Assembly: GCF_000021305.1 (NCBI RefSeq)
Contig: NC_011772.1
Span: forward strand, 4,934,001 to 4,998,000
Source: Bacillus cereus G9842
GTDB taxonomy: Bacteria > Bacillota > Bacilli > Bacillales > Bacillaceae_G
Length of the DNA: 64,000 nucleotides
Direction: 5' to 3'
The number at the start of each line of letters is the position of its first letter. The stretch's first letter is position 1. The translations under genes were made by a program, and so were the position numbers. Positions 43,843-51,883 of this stretch are shown piece after piece. Below the pieces are notes generated by a model. That model did no database searches. It was not told where the DNA came from and was given only the letters and a program-made list of their open reading frames with translations.

Positions 43843-44230
43843 AAAAAAGCAGAGAGATAGCGTCATTCGACACTAGCCCTCTGCTTCGTGGTTTTTCCTA
43901 TACTACTCCAATTTACAGTAAATACTCATCGGAATAATATACACAAAGGGCCATAGACAAAGCATTGTCTATGGCCCCTTAATCTATTTTATACATCAAC
44001 TGAAAAACCATAACCAAATAAGCATAGATAAACTATACTTTTTTAGAAAAGTTATTCAGTCGATGAATATAGGGATTTATGCCCCTTGATTAAGCTCCGT
44101 ACAACGCTTCACCGTATACATTTGTGCGGAGCAAAGTTTTCTAATGAGTTTTACAAATTTTATATAAAGCATGTTCTGCACCTTCCTTAATACTTAAAAG
44201 GGATTTTAGCATACAGTTTTACGAAGCGTC
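43843..44230 (-). promoter_or_regulatory. Attenuator leader of the ABC-F/MFS operon
   Basis: On the minus strand: promoter TTGACG-N18-TAAAAT (from about 44231), leader ORF (44172-44077), an internal hairpin GCTCCG/CGGAGC within that ORF, a hairpin GGGCCATAGACAA/TTGTCTATGGCCC (about 43947-43978), then a terminator AAGCAGAGGG.../...CTCTCTGCTT followed by TTTTTT (43843-43887), ending 25 bp before the ABC-F start. The layout fits ribosome-stalling-dependent antitermination. Confidence 0.8.
44077..44172 (-). CDS. Leader peptide (31 codons) of the ABC-F/MFS attenuator
   Basis: AAGGAAGGTG stands 6-7 nt before an ATG at 44172. It opens 31 codons, beginning MLYIKFVKLIRKL, basic and hydrophobic, later containing CSAQMYTVKRC, and ends at TAA 44077-44079. 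The second half of the ORF overlaps the GCTCCG/CGGAGC hairpin, so a ribosome stalled early would change folding downstream. It is a regulatory peptide by position; its sequence matches no leader peptide I know. Confidence 0.75.
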   Translation of the reverse strand: MLYIKFVKLIRKLCSAQMYTVKRCTELNQGA

Positions 44231-44253
44231 AACATTACCTCCAAATCATTCAA

Positions 44254-44769
44254 CTACTTATTTTTAAAATATTCCTTCTGGAACATACACATTCTTATCG
44301 CATTATGATAGTTACCATCAACGAAAAACTCGTCTAAAAGCTCGCCTTCCACTATAAATCCAACCTTTTTATACACATGGACTGCTTTCTCATTTTCTTT
44401 ATCCACAACTAAATAAATCTTATGCATATTTAATACAGCGAAAGCATAATCCATCGCTAAACGCGTCGCCTCTGCTGCATAACCATATCCTTGATAATTT
44501 GGATCAATAATAATTTGGAATTCTGTTCTACGATGAATATAATCGATTTCTACTAACTCAACTAATCCAACCATCTCATTGTCTTTCTCAACGATAAATC
44601 GTCGTTCACTTTGATCATGTATATGTTTATCGTATAAATCCTGCAGCTCCACAAATGCCTCATACGGCTCTTCAAACCAATACGACATAATATGGGCATT
44701 ATTATTCAGTTCGTGTACAAACTTTAAATCTTCTCGTTCTAATGGACGTAACTTCAATTCCTGATTCAT
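44254..44769 (-). CDS. speG: Spermidine/spermine N-acetyltransferase
   Basis: A 171-residue GNAT enzyme that acetylates spermidine or spermine with acetyl-CoA, limiting polyamine toxicity. It matches SpeG of E. coli over its whole length as recalled: [51 protein letters not shown], and the acetyl-CoA loop [11 protein letters not shown]. The ATG at 44769 has GGAGGTTATAGG upstream; an ATG five codons earlier overlaps that site. It is monocistronic. SpeG forms dodecamers with an allosteric polyamine site in studied species. Confidence 0.96.
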   Translation of the reverse strand: MNQELKLRPLEREDLKFVHELNNNAHIMSYWFEEPYEAFVELQDLYDKHIHDQSERRFIVEKDNEMVGLVELVEIDYIHRRTEFQIIIDPNYQGYGYAAEATRLAMDYAFAVLNMHKIYLVVDKENEKAVHVYKKVGFIVEGELLDEFFVDGNYHNAIRMCMFQKEYFKNK

Positions 44770-45054
44770 TCCTATAACCTCCAAGTAAAAGAAACCTCTT
44801 CACTTAATTTCTCAATTTTTTTCGATTTCAAACGCCCTAATTTCATTGTAAACTTTCAAGCAACTTGAAGGTCAAGATGTAAAAACTAATGTAAAAATAT
44901 TATGCCGAAATTTATAACTAATTAATAAAGAATGTAGGTATTTACAGTAACTTAACGAAAAAAGAACAGTCTTTTTGCTTTCCAAAAAGCTCATTAAGAT
45001 AAAATAAAATTATAAATATATCATCGTTAAAAATTAAGAAAAGGAGCTGAATCT

Positions 45055-45531
45055 ATGAGAATACAATATAGAAAATATGCGTTATCTGTAATCTCATTAG
45101 CCTTATTTACTCTTATTGGTTGTACTAATAATGAGCAAAAAAACGATAAAAACGAGACATATACTTTTGAGGCTTCCAAAAAACGTGGTGATATTATTGA
45201 GAAAAACGATGAAGTTTATAACATAGAGAAATTAGATACTTTCGTAAAAAACTATAATTCAAATAAAGACGATTCAGTTAGAATTACTAAATTTAATAAC
45301 AAGAACGAGCCTATTATTATTGATTTAACTGTAAAAAAAGAAAAGGAATCTACCTCCGTCTATTATGATGTCGACTACACAAAAACAAATGAGAAACATA
45401 ATGAAAACCAAGAGATACAATATTCGAATACTACATGTCAAAAGATAAAGAAAGATATTGAAGACAACAAAGTAACTTATAAATTAGAATGTCCTGACAC
45501 TATTCATTTGATTACAGCCCCAAAATCATAG
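45055..45531 (+). CDS. Lipoprotein, DUF4362-like
   Basis: A 158-residue exported lipoprotein. The signal peptide ends in a lipobox, FTLIGC (Cys about 23), followed by an Asn/Lys/Asp linker. The body contains KKRGDIIEKNDEVYNIEKLDTFVKNY and DSVRITKFNNKNEPIIIDLTV, a pattern I associate with DUF4362. Two more Cys (SNTTCQ, LECPD) could form a disulphide. AAAAGGAG precedes the start. No function is known. It is convergent with psiE and shares its terminator. Confidence 0.82.
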   Translation: MRIQYRKYALSVISLALFTLIGCTNNEQKNDKNETYTFEASKKRGDIIEKNDEVYNIEKLDTFVKNYNSNKDDSVRITKFNNKNEPIIIDLTVKKEKESTSVYYDVDYTKTNEKHNENQEIQYSNTTCQKIKKDIEDNKVTYKLECPDTIHLITAPKS

Positions 45532-45549
45532 GGTGGAAAATTCCACATA

Positions 45550-45588
45550 AAAAAGTAGTGCAAACTTACGTCTGCACTACTACTCTTT
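45550..45588. terminator. Bidirectional terminator between lipoprotein and psiE
   Basis: AGTAGTGCA and TGCACTACT pair around a 10-nt loop, with A and T rich flanks; it overlaps the last bases of psiE. Confidence 0.8.
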
Positions 45589-45984
45589 TCTCAAATCTCT
45601 CATATTCGATATGTATAAAGCAATAACTAAAACAAGAATTGCTCCTGCGTATAATAACGTCTCCATCGGTTCCTCATGAGACACAATAATCAACCGAATT
45701 AAAGCCGTAATTCCGATATAAATAAAATAACGTAACGGGAAATGATAATTCGATTTAAAATACTTAATAATTAATGCAATGAACTCGAAGTATAAGAAAT
45801 AGACGATGATACTTTCAACCAATTTATAAGACGTATACTCTTTTGACGAAAAAATATACTGCACAAACGTGATCGTCTCATTCACTAAGAAAATCGATAA
45901 CACAATGGATAATATAATTAAAGCTATATTTAATATCCATTGCAAAATACTAGCTATAACATGATCGATATTAAACGACTTCAT
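45580..45984 (-). CDS. psiE: PsiE-like phosphate-starvation-inducible membrane protein
   Basis: A 134-residue protein with four TM helices (about 12-33, 52-70, 82-100, 108-127). Conserved family residues lie in [36 protein letters not shown] and VSHEEP. PsiE was named from an E. coli gene induced by phosphate starvation; the molecular role is unknown. No Pho box was recognised upstream. The start follows AGGGGAGTTTAAA. Confidence 0.9.
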   Translation of the reverse strand: MKSFNIDHVIASILQWILNIALIILSIVLSIFLVNETITFVQYIFSSKEYTSYKLVESIIVYFLYFEFIALIIKYFKSNYHFPLRYFIYIGITALIRLIIVSHEEPMETLLYAGAILVLVIALYISNMRDLRKE

Positions 45985-46033
45985 TTTATCTTTAAACTCC
46001 CCTTCGTATGAGTACTTATTTATTATAGCAAAA

Positions 46034-46990
46034 TTACGATTGGAAAGAAGTTAAATCATATATTCGTCCTTTGTTGTTGCCAGTATAGGCCAGATTTAGT
46101 GTGTGGAGAATTCTGTTTACAACCATACCTGACGAAACATGGAGAAACTCTTTCAAATTACCGTTCGTACATGTCGTACTAATGAGCAATGCATAATCTC
46201 GTATAGCACCCTCATGTGCCACTTTTGAAAAATCTTTACAACTTGTACAACGCCACCCCTTCTTAACTTTAACCATTGGAATAACTAAGCATTTCTCACA
46301 TTGTACTCCATTTAGCAACTCCTCTTTTTCTATTTTATATTGCTCAAGTATATTTTGTTGAAGTGGAGAATGCTCCGCTATTATTTGATGAATGAGCCTA
46401 TCTACATTATCTATAACTTTTTTCTTATATTTACTTTCAAACCACTTTATTTTATGAGGTAGATTTGCACTATGAATAATTGTATGAAGAAGATTGTCAT
46501 CTGAAGATTTTATAATGGTACGAGGCGAGCTAATAACAACGAGGGACTCGATTGGAAGACTAGAAGAAAATCCATGTAAGCTTAACCATTTTTTAAGTTG
46601 TATTTCCTGCCTTTTTATTTGTAAAACAGGGTCTGGAAATCCCTCTGAATTTCCTTCTGTTATTCGGATAAGTTGATTAAACTTTGTATCAAATATTAAT
46701 GTACCTGCTATATTTTTTATCTCAAGAAACAGAAGAAACTTTGTGGAAATGATAATAGTATCAATTTGAAAGTATTGATCATGATTAGATAAGCGAACAT
46801 CATGTAAAACACTGTACTCTTTCTCAGAAATAAAACTAAGTGGATAATCAATCGCTTGCTCCCCTTTATACCCCGCCATGTGTTTTGCCAAGTTTTCTCC
46901 AATTATATTTCGTTTCGGATGATATACAGGTAACCTTCTAAGAAGCGCTTCTAACTGTCTTATATAAATCGGTATTTTTCTTTCTTTCAC
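46034..46990 (-). CDS. NERD domain protein with C-terminal zinc ribbon
   Basis: A 318-residue cytosolic protein. The NERD (nuclease-related) domain spans about 35-145: GEQAIDYPL, then [17 protein letters not shown], which carries the Asp and E-x-K residues of the restriction-endonuclease-like fold. A short zinc ribbon (CEKC...CTSC, about 225-255) and a C-terminal helical part follow. NERD proteins in Bacillus are often plasmid-borne or chromosomal orphans thought to process DNA; no activity is proven for most. The GTG at 46990 has GAGGTGATT upstream and is preferred to a GTG five codons earlier. Confidence 0.88.
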   Translation of the reverse strand: MKERKIPIYIRQLEALLRRLPVYHPKRNIIGENLAKHMAGYKGEQAIDYPLSFISEKEYSVLHDVRLSNHDQYFQIDTIIISTKFLLFLEIKNIAGTLIFDTKFNQLIRITEGNSEGFPDPVLQIKRQEIQLKKWLSLHGFSSSLPIESLVVISSPRTIIKSSDDNLLHTIIHSANLPHKIKWFESKYKKKVIDNVDRLIHQIIAEHSPLQQNILEQYKIEKEELLNGVQCEKCLVIPMVKVKKGWRCTSCKDFSKVAHEGAIRDYALLISTTCTNGNLKEFLHVSSGMVVNRILHTLNLAYTGNNKGRIYDLTSFQS

Positions 46991-47016
46991 AATCACCTCA
47001 AACACCCCTTTACAAA

Positions 47017-47130
47017 TATATCAACGATTTTTTCAATATATCTATCACAACTAGCAATATATCAACGATTTTTCCAATATATCTATCATAACTCACAATA
47101 TATCAACGATTTTTCTAATATATCGATCGG
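47017..47130. repeat. 41-bp periodic repeat, locus 2 (three copies)
   Basis: TATATCAACGAT occurs at 47017, 47058 and 47099, exactly 41 bp apart. Between copies are T/C runs and TATATCTATCA or TATATCGATCG. It is the same unit as at 12429-12522 and follows the 5' end of the NERD gene. Confidence 0.85.
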
Positions 47131-47227
47131 TCGACAATATCCGACACTACCTCACTTCAATCACTCACAGCATATCCTAGAAAAACATCTTCAGCAAAAA
47201 CTTAAAATCGCATTTCCTCATAAAAAA

Positions 47228-47306
47228 AACCATAACCCGATCCTCCAGCAAAGTTATGGTTTTTATCCTACAACGCCACTCTACCTATAACTTTGCCGTG
47301 AATTCC
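47228..47306 (-). repeat. Terminator-like hairpin repeat, copy 1
   Basis: AACCATAAC and GTTATGGTT arms (47228-47262) are followed by TACCTATAACTTTGCCG. It is similar over about 80 bp to 60428-60506 and over the hairpin to 61439-61485. On the minus strand the hairpin is followed by a T run. No minus-strand gene ends here. Confidence 0.7.
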
Positions 47307-47410
47307 ACAAAATCCATTTGTACTTATACCAACTTTCACTTTTTTCACACTGAAACTATATCCGTTAAAATCGTTTCATAACGCTATTACTTCCGCATAC
47401 CTACACTTTA

Positions 47411-47445
47411 TATAATAACGGTACAGTACAAACAACGTACTGTAC
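47411..47445 (+). promoter_or_regulatory. Promoter with inverted repeat before isochorismatase-like gene
   Basis: TATAAT (47411-47416) is followed 5 bp later by GTACAGTAC-N7-GTACTGTAC (47421-47445), perfect 9-bp arms covering the expected start of transcription. A weak TTACTT -35 lies 18 bp upstream of the -10. This looks like a repressor operator. Confidence 0.55.
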
Positions 47446-47468
47446 AAATATATGTGGGGGGAATAACG

Positions 47469-48026
47469 ATGAAAGAAGCGTTACTATTAGTAGACATACA
47501 AAATGATTACTTTGAAGGCGGCAATATGGAATTACATCAACCTGAAAAAGCCGCACAAAAAGCGAAAGAAGTTTTGAGAGTATTTCGCGAAAAGCATAAA
47601 ACAGTTATTCACGTACAACATATTTCGAACAACGAAGGGGCTACTTTCTTCTTACCCGATACAGTAGGTGTTCAAATTTATGATAATGTACAACCGATTG
47701 CTAACGAAAGAGTCATTCAAAAACATCACCCTAACAGTTTTTTAAGAACAAATTTATTAGAAACATTAAAGACAGAAAAAATAGATCAACTAGTCATTTG
47801 CGGTATGATGACTCATGTATGTATTGATGCAACAGTACGCGCTGCCAGTGACTTCGGATTTCAATGTATTGTAATTGAAGATGCTTGTACAACAAAAGAT
47901 TTAGAATTTCAAGGAAATCTAATCCCCGCAGTACACGCTCATCAATCGTTCATGAGTGCATTAGAGTTTGGTGATATTTATGCAACAGTCATGTCAGCAA
48001 ACTGTTTTATAAACAAGAGCAAATAA
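47469..48026 (+). CDS. Isochorismatase-family cysteine hydrolase
   Basis: A 185-residue single-domain hydrolase. The catalytic triad of the family is visible: Asp in LLVDIQNDYF, Lys in RVIQKHHPNSF, and Cys in CGMMTHVCIDATVRAASDFG. Relatives include nicotinamidase, N-carbamoylsarcosine amidase and true isochorismatase; the pattern here does not decide among them. The ATG at 47469 follows GGGGGGAA. An inverted repeat over the promoter suggests tight repression. It is convergent with an Lrp-type regulator. Possible role in amide turnover, unproven. Confidence 0.92.
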   Translation: MKEALLLVDIQNDYFEGGNMELHQPEKAAQKAKEVLRVFREKHKTVIHVQHISNNEGATFFLPDTVGVQIYDNVQPIANERVIQKHHPNSFLRTNLLETLKTEKIDQLVICGMMTHVCIDATVRAASDFGFQCIVIEDACTTKDLEFQGNLIPAVHAHQSFMSALEFGDIYATVMSANCFINKSK

Positions 48027-48039
48027 AAAATTACAGTTC

Positions 48040-48080
48040 AAAAAAAAGAAAGGATAAGTATCTTATTCTTTCTTTTTTTC
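48040..48080. terminator. Bidirectional terminator between isochorismatase-like and Lrp genes
   Basis: AAAAAAAGAAAGGATAAG pairs with CTTATTCTTTCTTTTTTT around a short loop, and overlaps the end of the Lrp gene. Confidence 0.8.
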
Positions 48081-48491
48081 CATTGTCTTAATGACAGTAT
48101 TTATACGATAATCACCATAATGTAAAACATCTGCAAGAGTCTCTTCTAATTGCTGATGCGAAGATGTGTGAAGAGTCATGACATAGCACCCATCGCCGCT
48201 TATACGATACATTTCAGTAATTACGTCCGTTTTTTCAAAAAAGTTTTGAATTTGATTATGATAGTGCGGTGCATGCAAAAATAGTGTAACAAAGGTCATA
48301 ATAGATCCTTCTAGCTTAGCCCTATCGATATTTATCGTATATTTTTGAATGACACCTGCCTCTTCTAATTTATGAATTCGTTTCCCGACAGCCTGACCAG
48401 TCAAATGTACTATCTCCCCAATTTCCTTCCAGTTCATTCTAGCGTTTTCTTGTAGTAATTGTATAATCTTAAAATCTGTTGAATCAAACAT
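48063..48491 (-). CDS. Lrp/AsnC-family regulator, paralogue 1
   Basis: A 142-residue regulator with an N-terminal winged helix (DSTDFKIIQLLQENARMNWKEIGEIVHLTGQAVGKRI) and a RAM/AsnC ligand-binding domain (about 65-135; HAPHYHNQIQ..., MYRISGDGCYVMTL). The ATG at 48491 is chosen because GGAAGGGG precedes it. Its closest relative in the window is at 50071-50502; both have the unusual TGQAVGxRI recognition helix, marking them as duplicates. A remnant resembling an azlD gene is divergently adjacent, so an AzlB-like role is possible. Confidence 0.92.
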   Translation of the reverse strand: MFDSTDFKIIQLLQENARMNWKEIGEIVHLTGQAVGKRIHKLEEAGVIQKYTINIDRAKLEGSIMTFVTLFLHAPHYHNQIQNFFEKTDVITEMYRISGDGCYVMTLHTSSHQQLEETLADVLHYGDYRINTVIKTMEKKKE

Positions 48492-48582
48492 GGACATCCC
48501 CTTCCTATACGAAACGAATTCTATAAAATCTTCATTTCCCCTACAGTTTAGCTCGAAAATTTTGCAATACAATCGATTGGCT

Positions 48583-48669
48583 CCATTAGGAATTACATTA
48601 TTGTTAACGACTTTCCTTCTTCATTACAATGTATTTGTTGGATTACTCGTAGGCACTACAACAAGCTAG
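48583..48669 (+). pseudogene. Possible remnant of an AzlD-type branched-chain amino acid exporter subunit
   Basis: In the frame starting at 48583 the DNA reads PLGITLLLTTFLLHYNVF then VGLLVGTTTS and a TAG at 48667. This is a hydrophobic helix and Gly-rich end like the C-terminus of small AzlD/YgaH membrane proteins. There is no start codon or ribosome site of its own. In B. subtilis azlD lies with azlC next to the Lrp-type gene azlB, which matches the Lrp neighbour here. Tentative. Confidence 0.3.
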
Positions 48670-48841
48670 CGATTTTTTATAAATATGAACATTTTTTAGG
48701 AATTAGTTTATCTTTTTTTAATGTTTTATTTAGAGGCAGTTTATAGTCGGGTATTAACATAAGAAACGTAGCAACTAAGTTCATATATGACGCACTGCTA
48801 CTATAATCGCAAACCGTACTAAAATAAGGAGACGATAAAAC

Positions 48842-49807
48842 ATGAACAAAAAAACAAAAGCACTATCATCCGTACTGCTCGGATTCACATTAGCATTAAC
48901 AGGGTGTGCTGGTACTAAAGCTGAAGAAAATCATAGTAAACAAAAACAAGAACAAGTTGCTAAAGAAACAAAAAAGGAAAATAAATTAACTAAAGGGCAA
49001 AAAATGGCTAATATTCTTAGCAAGACAAATTGGCAAGGTACACGAGTGTATGACAAAGATAAGAATGACTTAACAAAAGAGAATGCAAACTTCATTGGTC
49101 TTGCAAAATTTGATGCGAAGTCAGGCAGATATGAATTTTTTGATGCTAAAACAGGTGCAAGTCGTGGCGATAAAGGAACTTTCTTTGTCACAAATGATGG
49201 GAAGAAGAGAATATTAATTTCAGAATCAATGAAGTATCAAGCTGTCGTTGACATGACAAAACTAAATAAAAATGTATTTACTTATAAACGAATGGGGAAA
49301 GACGCTAACGGTAAAGATGTAGAAGTTTTCGTTGAACATGTTCCATATAAAGAAAAAGAACTTTCTTTCACTGATCCGGACAAGCAGCTGAACACGACTA
49401 CAGGAGATATTGTTAAAAATGTTGATGGAGATAAAATTTTAGGCGGTACCCTTTGGCACGGAACAAAGGTATTAGACGAAGCTGGTAACGATGTAACACA
49501 ATTTAATTCGAATTTTATAAGTCTAGCAAAATTTGATGACAAATCTAATAAATATGAGTTCTTCAATAGCGAAACAGGTCAAAGCCGCGGTGATTATGGC
49601 TACTTCGATGTTGTACATGAAAATAAAATAAGAGCCCATGTTTCAATTGGAAATAATAAATATGGTGCTGCTCTTGAACTTACTGAACTAAATAAGAATA
49701 AATTTACGTATAAAAGAACTGGTAAAGACCAAGCTGGTAAGGATATAACTATATTCGTTGAACATGAACCTTATAAAGGGGATATGAAACCACAATTTAG
49801 CTTTTAA
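48842..49807 (+). CDS. Lipoprotein with two tandem DUF4822 domains
   Basis: A 321-residue lipoprotein. The lipobox is LALTGC (Cys about 22), followed by a Lys/Gln/Glu linker. Two homologous domains follow (about 55-165 and 195-310), each with W-GT-V, FIGLAKFDAKSGRYEFFDAKTG or its twin FISLAKFDDKSNKYEFFNSETG, SRGD, and a FVEHxPYK end. This is the DUF4822 pattern. Function unknown; the tandem repeat implies a beta-rich binding protein at the outer membrane face. AAGGAG precedes the start. It lies between two paralogous Lrp-type genes, which both read the other way. Confidence 0.88.
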   Translation: MNKKTKALSSVLLGFTLALTGCAGTKAEENHSKQKQEQVAKETKKENKLTKGQKMANILSKTNWQGTRVYDKDKNDLTKENANFIGLAKFDAKSGRYEFFDAKTGASRGDKGTFFVTNDGKKRILISESMKYQAVVDMTKLNKNVFTYKRMGKDANGKDVEVFVEHVPYKEKELSFTDPDKQLNTTTGDIVKNVDGDKILGGTLWHGTKVLDEAGNDVTQFNSNFISLAKFDDKSNKYEFFNSETGQSRGDYGYFDVVHENKIRAHVSIGNNKYGAALELTELNKNKFTYKRTGKDQAGKDITIFVEHEPYKGDMKPQFSF

Positions 49808-49819
49808 AAACGTTTAATT

Positions 49820-49856
49820 AAAGATCCTGTACTGAGTTGCAAGATCTTTCTTAAGA
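49820..49856 (+). terminator. Weak terminator after the DUF4822 lipoprotein
   Basis: AAAGATC and GATCTTT pair across a 16-nt loop, followed by CTTAAG; no strong T run. Confidence 0.4.
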
Positions 49857-49939
49857 CAAAATCATTTATGATTCTCTTGAAAGAAATCGTCTCATATCCC
49901 CCCTCAACACTTCAGCTTAATTGTTGAATATAACAACTT

Positions 49940-49976
49940 TAAAAAGCCTTACTACACATAAATTGTAGTAAGGCTC
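49940..49976 (-). terminator. Terminator of Lrp paralogue 2
   Basis: AGCCTTACTACA and TGTAGTAAGGCT form a perfect 12-bp stem; the minus strand continues TTTTTAAAG. Confidence 0.85.
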
Positions 49977-50070
49977 TGACTATTTAAGATAAACATTAAA
50001 CGACTTCATTATCTCTATACAAATAAAGTTTAGCAAATAACGTTACTATCTCCTCCAAAGAAAAGAAACC

Positions 50071-50502
50071 TTATTTCAACTTTCCTATTGATAAGTTAAC
50101 ACGATAGTTCCCGTATTTTAATAGTCGTCCTAGAAAGTTATCTAAGTCTTCGTTGGAAGCAAAATGTGTTTTTAATAAATAACACCCCTCACCACTTATA
50201 CGGTGTACTTCAGAAATCCCTTCTTCTCCTTGAAAGAAATTCATAAACTCTTGGTGATTAGCTGTTGTTACGAACAAAGTAACAAATGCAGTCACTACTT
50301 GCCCTAATTTGATTCGGTTTATTGCAATTGTATACTGTTCAATAATCCCTAAATCCTCTAATCTTCGAATTCGATTTCCTACAGCTTGCCCCGTCATATG
50401 TATTTTTTGGCCAAGTTCTTTCCATTGTATTCTTGAGTTTTCTCCTAATAATTTCAGTATCTCAAAATCTGTTTGATCAATGATATAAACCAATCCTTTC
50501 AC
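50071..50502 (-). CDS. Lrp/AsnC-family regulator, paralogue 2
   Basis: A 143-residue regulator with the same plan as 48063-48491: HTH DQTDFEILKLLGENSRIQWKELGQKIHMTGQAVGNRI and an AsnC ligand domain with HRISGEGCYLLKTHF. The start is uncertain. The GTG at 50502 gives the listed length, but AAAGGA lies just inside it and would better serve an initiation codon nearer IDQTDF. It is divergent from the carbonic anhydrase-cyanase operon 167 bp away, making that operon a plausible target. In enteric bacteria cyn genes are controlled by a LysR protein instead. Confidence 0.9.
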   Translation of the reverse strand: MKGLVYIIDQTDFEILKLLGENSRIQWKELGQKIHMTGQAVGNRIRRLEDLGIIEQYTIAINRIKLGQVVTAFVTLFVTTANHQEFMNFFQGEEGISEVHRISGEGCYLLKTHFASNEDLDNFLGRLLKYGNYRVNLSIGKLK

Positions 50503-50669
50503 CGTGAAAGTAGAAAGCCCGAAAGTGTTTCGCCAACTTATTCTGCTTATCGATACAATTCACTATACTTAGTTTATCCTCTTACATCACATTATTTATC
50601 AGCTATATTTACTTATAACACAGAGGACACAACAAAAAAATACATCTAGATTTAAAGGAGGTTACACAT

Positions 50670-51251
50670 ATGTTATTACAAGAAATTCTATCGTTCAATG
50701 AACATTTTGTAGAAAATAAGGAATACGCTCCTCGTGAAGCGACAAAAATGCCTAAAAAACGTATGGTTGTTGTTTCTTGCATGGATGCTCGTTTAATTGA
50801 GCTACTTCCAAAAGCTTTAGATATACACGATGGTGATGCAAAGGTTATCAGAAATGCAGGTGGTAAAATTGCTTCTGCTTTCGATAGTGTTATGCAAAGT
50901 GTTGTAGCATCAGTATACGATTTAAATGCAGATGAAATCTTCCTTATTGGACACCATAGATGTGGCGCGAGCCAAACGAATCCAAAAGGAACACTTCAAA
51001 AAATATTAGATCGCGGAGTAGCTTCATCAGAAATTTTATCAGCGATTGAATATGCTGGTATTGACCTTGAAAAATGGTTATTCGGATTCGATGATGTTTG
51101 CGACTCAACGCAAGCTAATGTTGATTTAGTAAGAAATCATCCACTTATCCCAAAAGATGTTCCTGTACATGGTTTAGTTATTGACCCTCACACAGGTAAA
51201 TTAGATGTAGTGGTTGATGGATATAAAGCGTTAAATAGTAAAACAAAATAA
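50670..51251 (+). CDS. Beta-class carbonic anhydrase (YtiB-like)
   Basis: A 193-residue zinc enzyme interconverting CO2 and bicarbonate. Zinc ligands are visible: Cys37 in VVSCMDARL, His95 and Cys98 in GHHRCGAS; Asp39 and Arg41 form the catalytic dyad. RNAGGKI and the C-terminal LVIDPHTGKLDVVVDGY are typical of the YtiB subgroup. AAAGGAGG precedes the start. The cyanase gene follows after 34 bp. Since cyanase consumes bicarbonate and gives CO2, a paired carbonic anhydrase restores bicarbonate, as CynT does for CynS in E. coli. Confidence 0.95.
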   Translation: MLLQEILSFNEHFVENKEYAPREATKMPKKRMVVVSCMDARLIELLPKALDIHDGDAKVIRNAGGKIASAFDSVMQSVVASVYDLNADEIFLIGHHRCGASQTNPKGTLQKILDRGVASSEILSAIEYAGIDLEKWLFGFDDVCDSTQANVDLVRNHPLIPKDVPVHGLVIDPHTGKLDVVVDGYKALNSKTK

Positions 51252-51285
51252 TAATTATCACGTATATGAAGGGAAGTTATGAGAT

Positions 51286-51756
51286 ATGAAAAAACAAGTA
51301 TTAGATATGAATAGACAAGAAGCTACGCAAAAAATTTTAGCGGCAAAAATTGAAAAAGGGTTAACTTGGGAAGAAATTGCAAAAGTAAGTGAACACTCTG
51401 AGACTTGGGTTGTAACAGCGTTATTAGGACAAGCTACAATGACACGTCCAGAAGCAGAAAAAATTGGTAAACTATTAGAATTAGATGAAAAAGTAGTTCA
51501 AGCATTAACAGTAGTTCCACTTCGCGGCCAAGTGATGGAAATGCCTCCTACGGACCCGATTGCATATCGTTTATATGAAATGATGTTACAATATGCACCA
51601 ACTATTAGAGAGTTAATCTTAGAAAAAGCCGGCGAAGGTGTAATGAGTGCGATTAACTTCAACCTAGGTGTGGATACACAAGAAGATCCAAAAGGTGGCG
51701 ATCCTCGTATCGTGATTACACTTAATGGGAAATTCTTACCATTCCGTACATGGTAA
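51286..51756 (+). CDS. cynS: Cyanase (cyanate hydratase)
   Basis: A 156-residue enzyme, the family's standard length, converting cyanate plus bicarbonate to carbamate and CO2, with carbamate decaying to ammonia. The catalytic residues are present: Arg95 and Glu98 in YRLYEMM and Ser121 in GVMSAINF. The N-terminus (about 1-75) is the POU-like helical domain and the C-terminus (LNGKFLPFRTW) the cyanase fold that builds decamers. GAAGGGAAG lies before the start. It forms an operon with the carbonic anhydrase upstream; a terminator separates it from the NCS2 permease. Confidence 0.97.
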   Translation: MKKQVLDMNRQEATQKILAAKIEKGLTWEEIAKVSEHSETWVVTALLGQATMTRPEAEKIGKLLELDEKVVQALTVVPLRGQVMEMPPTDPIAYRLYEMMLQYAPTIRELILEKAGEGVMSAINFNLGVDTQEDPKGGDPRIVITLNGKFLPFRTW

Positions 51757-51802
51757 TTAATTAAAAATCTATCTATATAATTAAAATAATTTTATAGATT
51801 TA

Positions 51803-51851
51803 ATAAATCCATCCTTTTTAATCTAACTGTGTAGAAAGGATGGATTTTTAC
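51803..51851 (+). terminator. Terminator of the carbonic anhydrase-cyanase operon
   Basis: AAATCCATCCTTT and AAAGGATGGATTT form a perfect 13-bp stem (51805-51847) followed by TTACT. Confidence 0.88.
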
Positions 51852-51883
51852 TATGAGATTCTTTTTCGGCAAAGGAGAATAAT

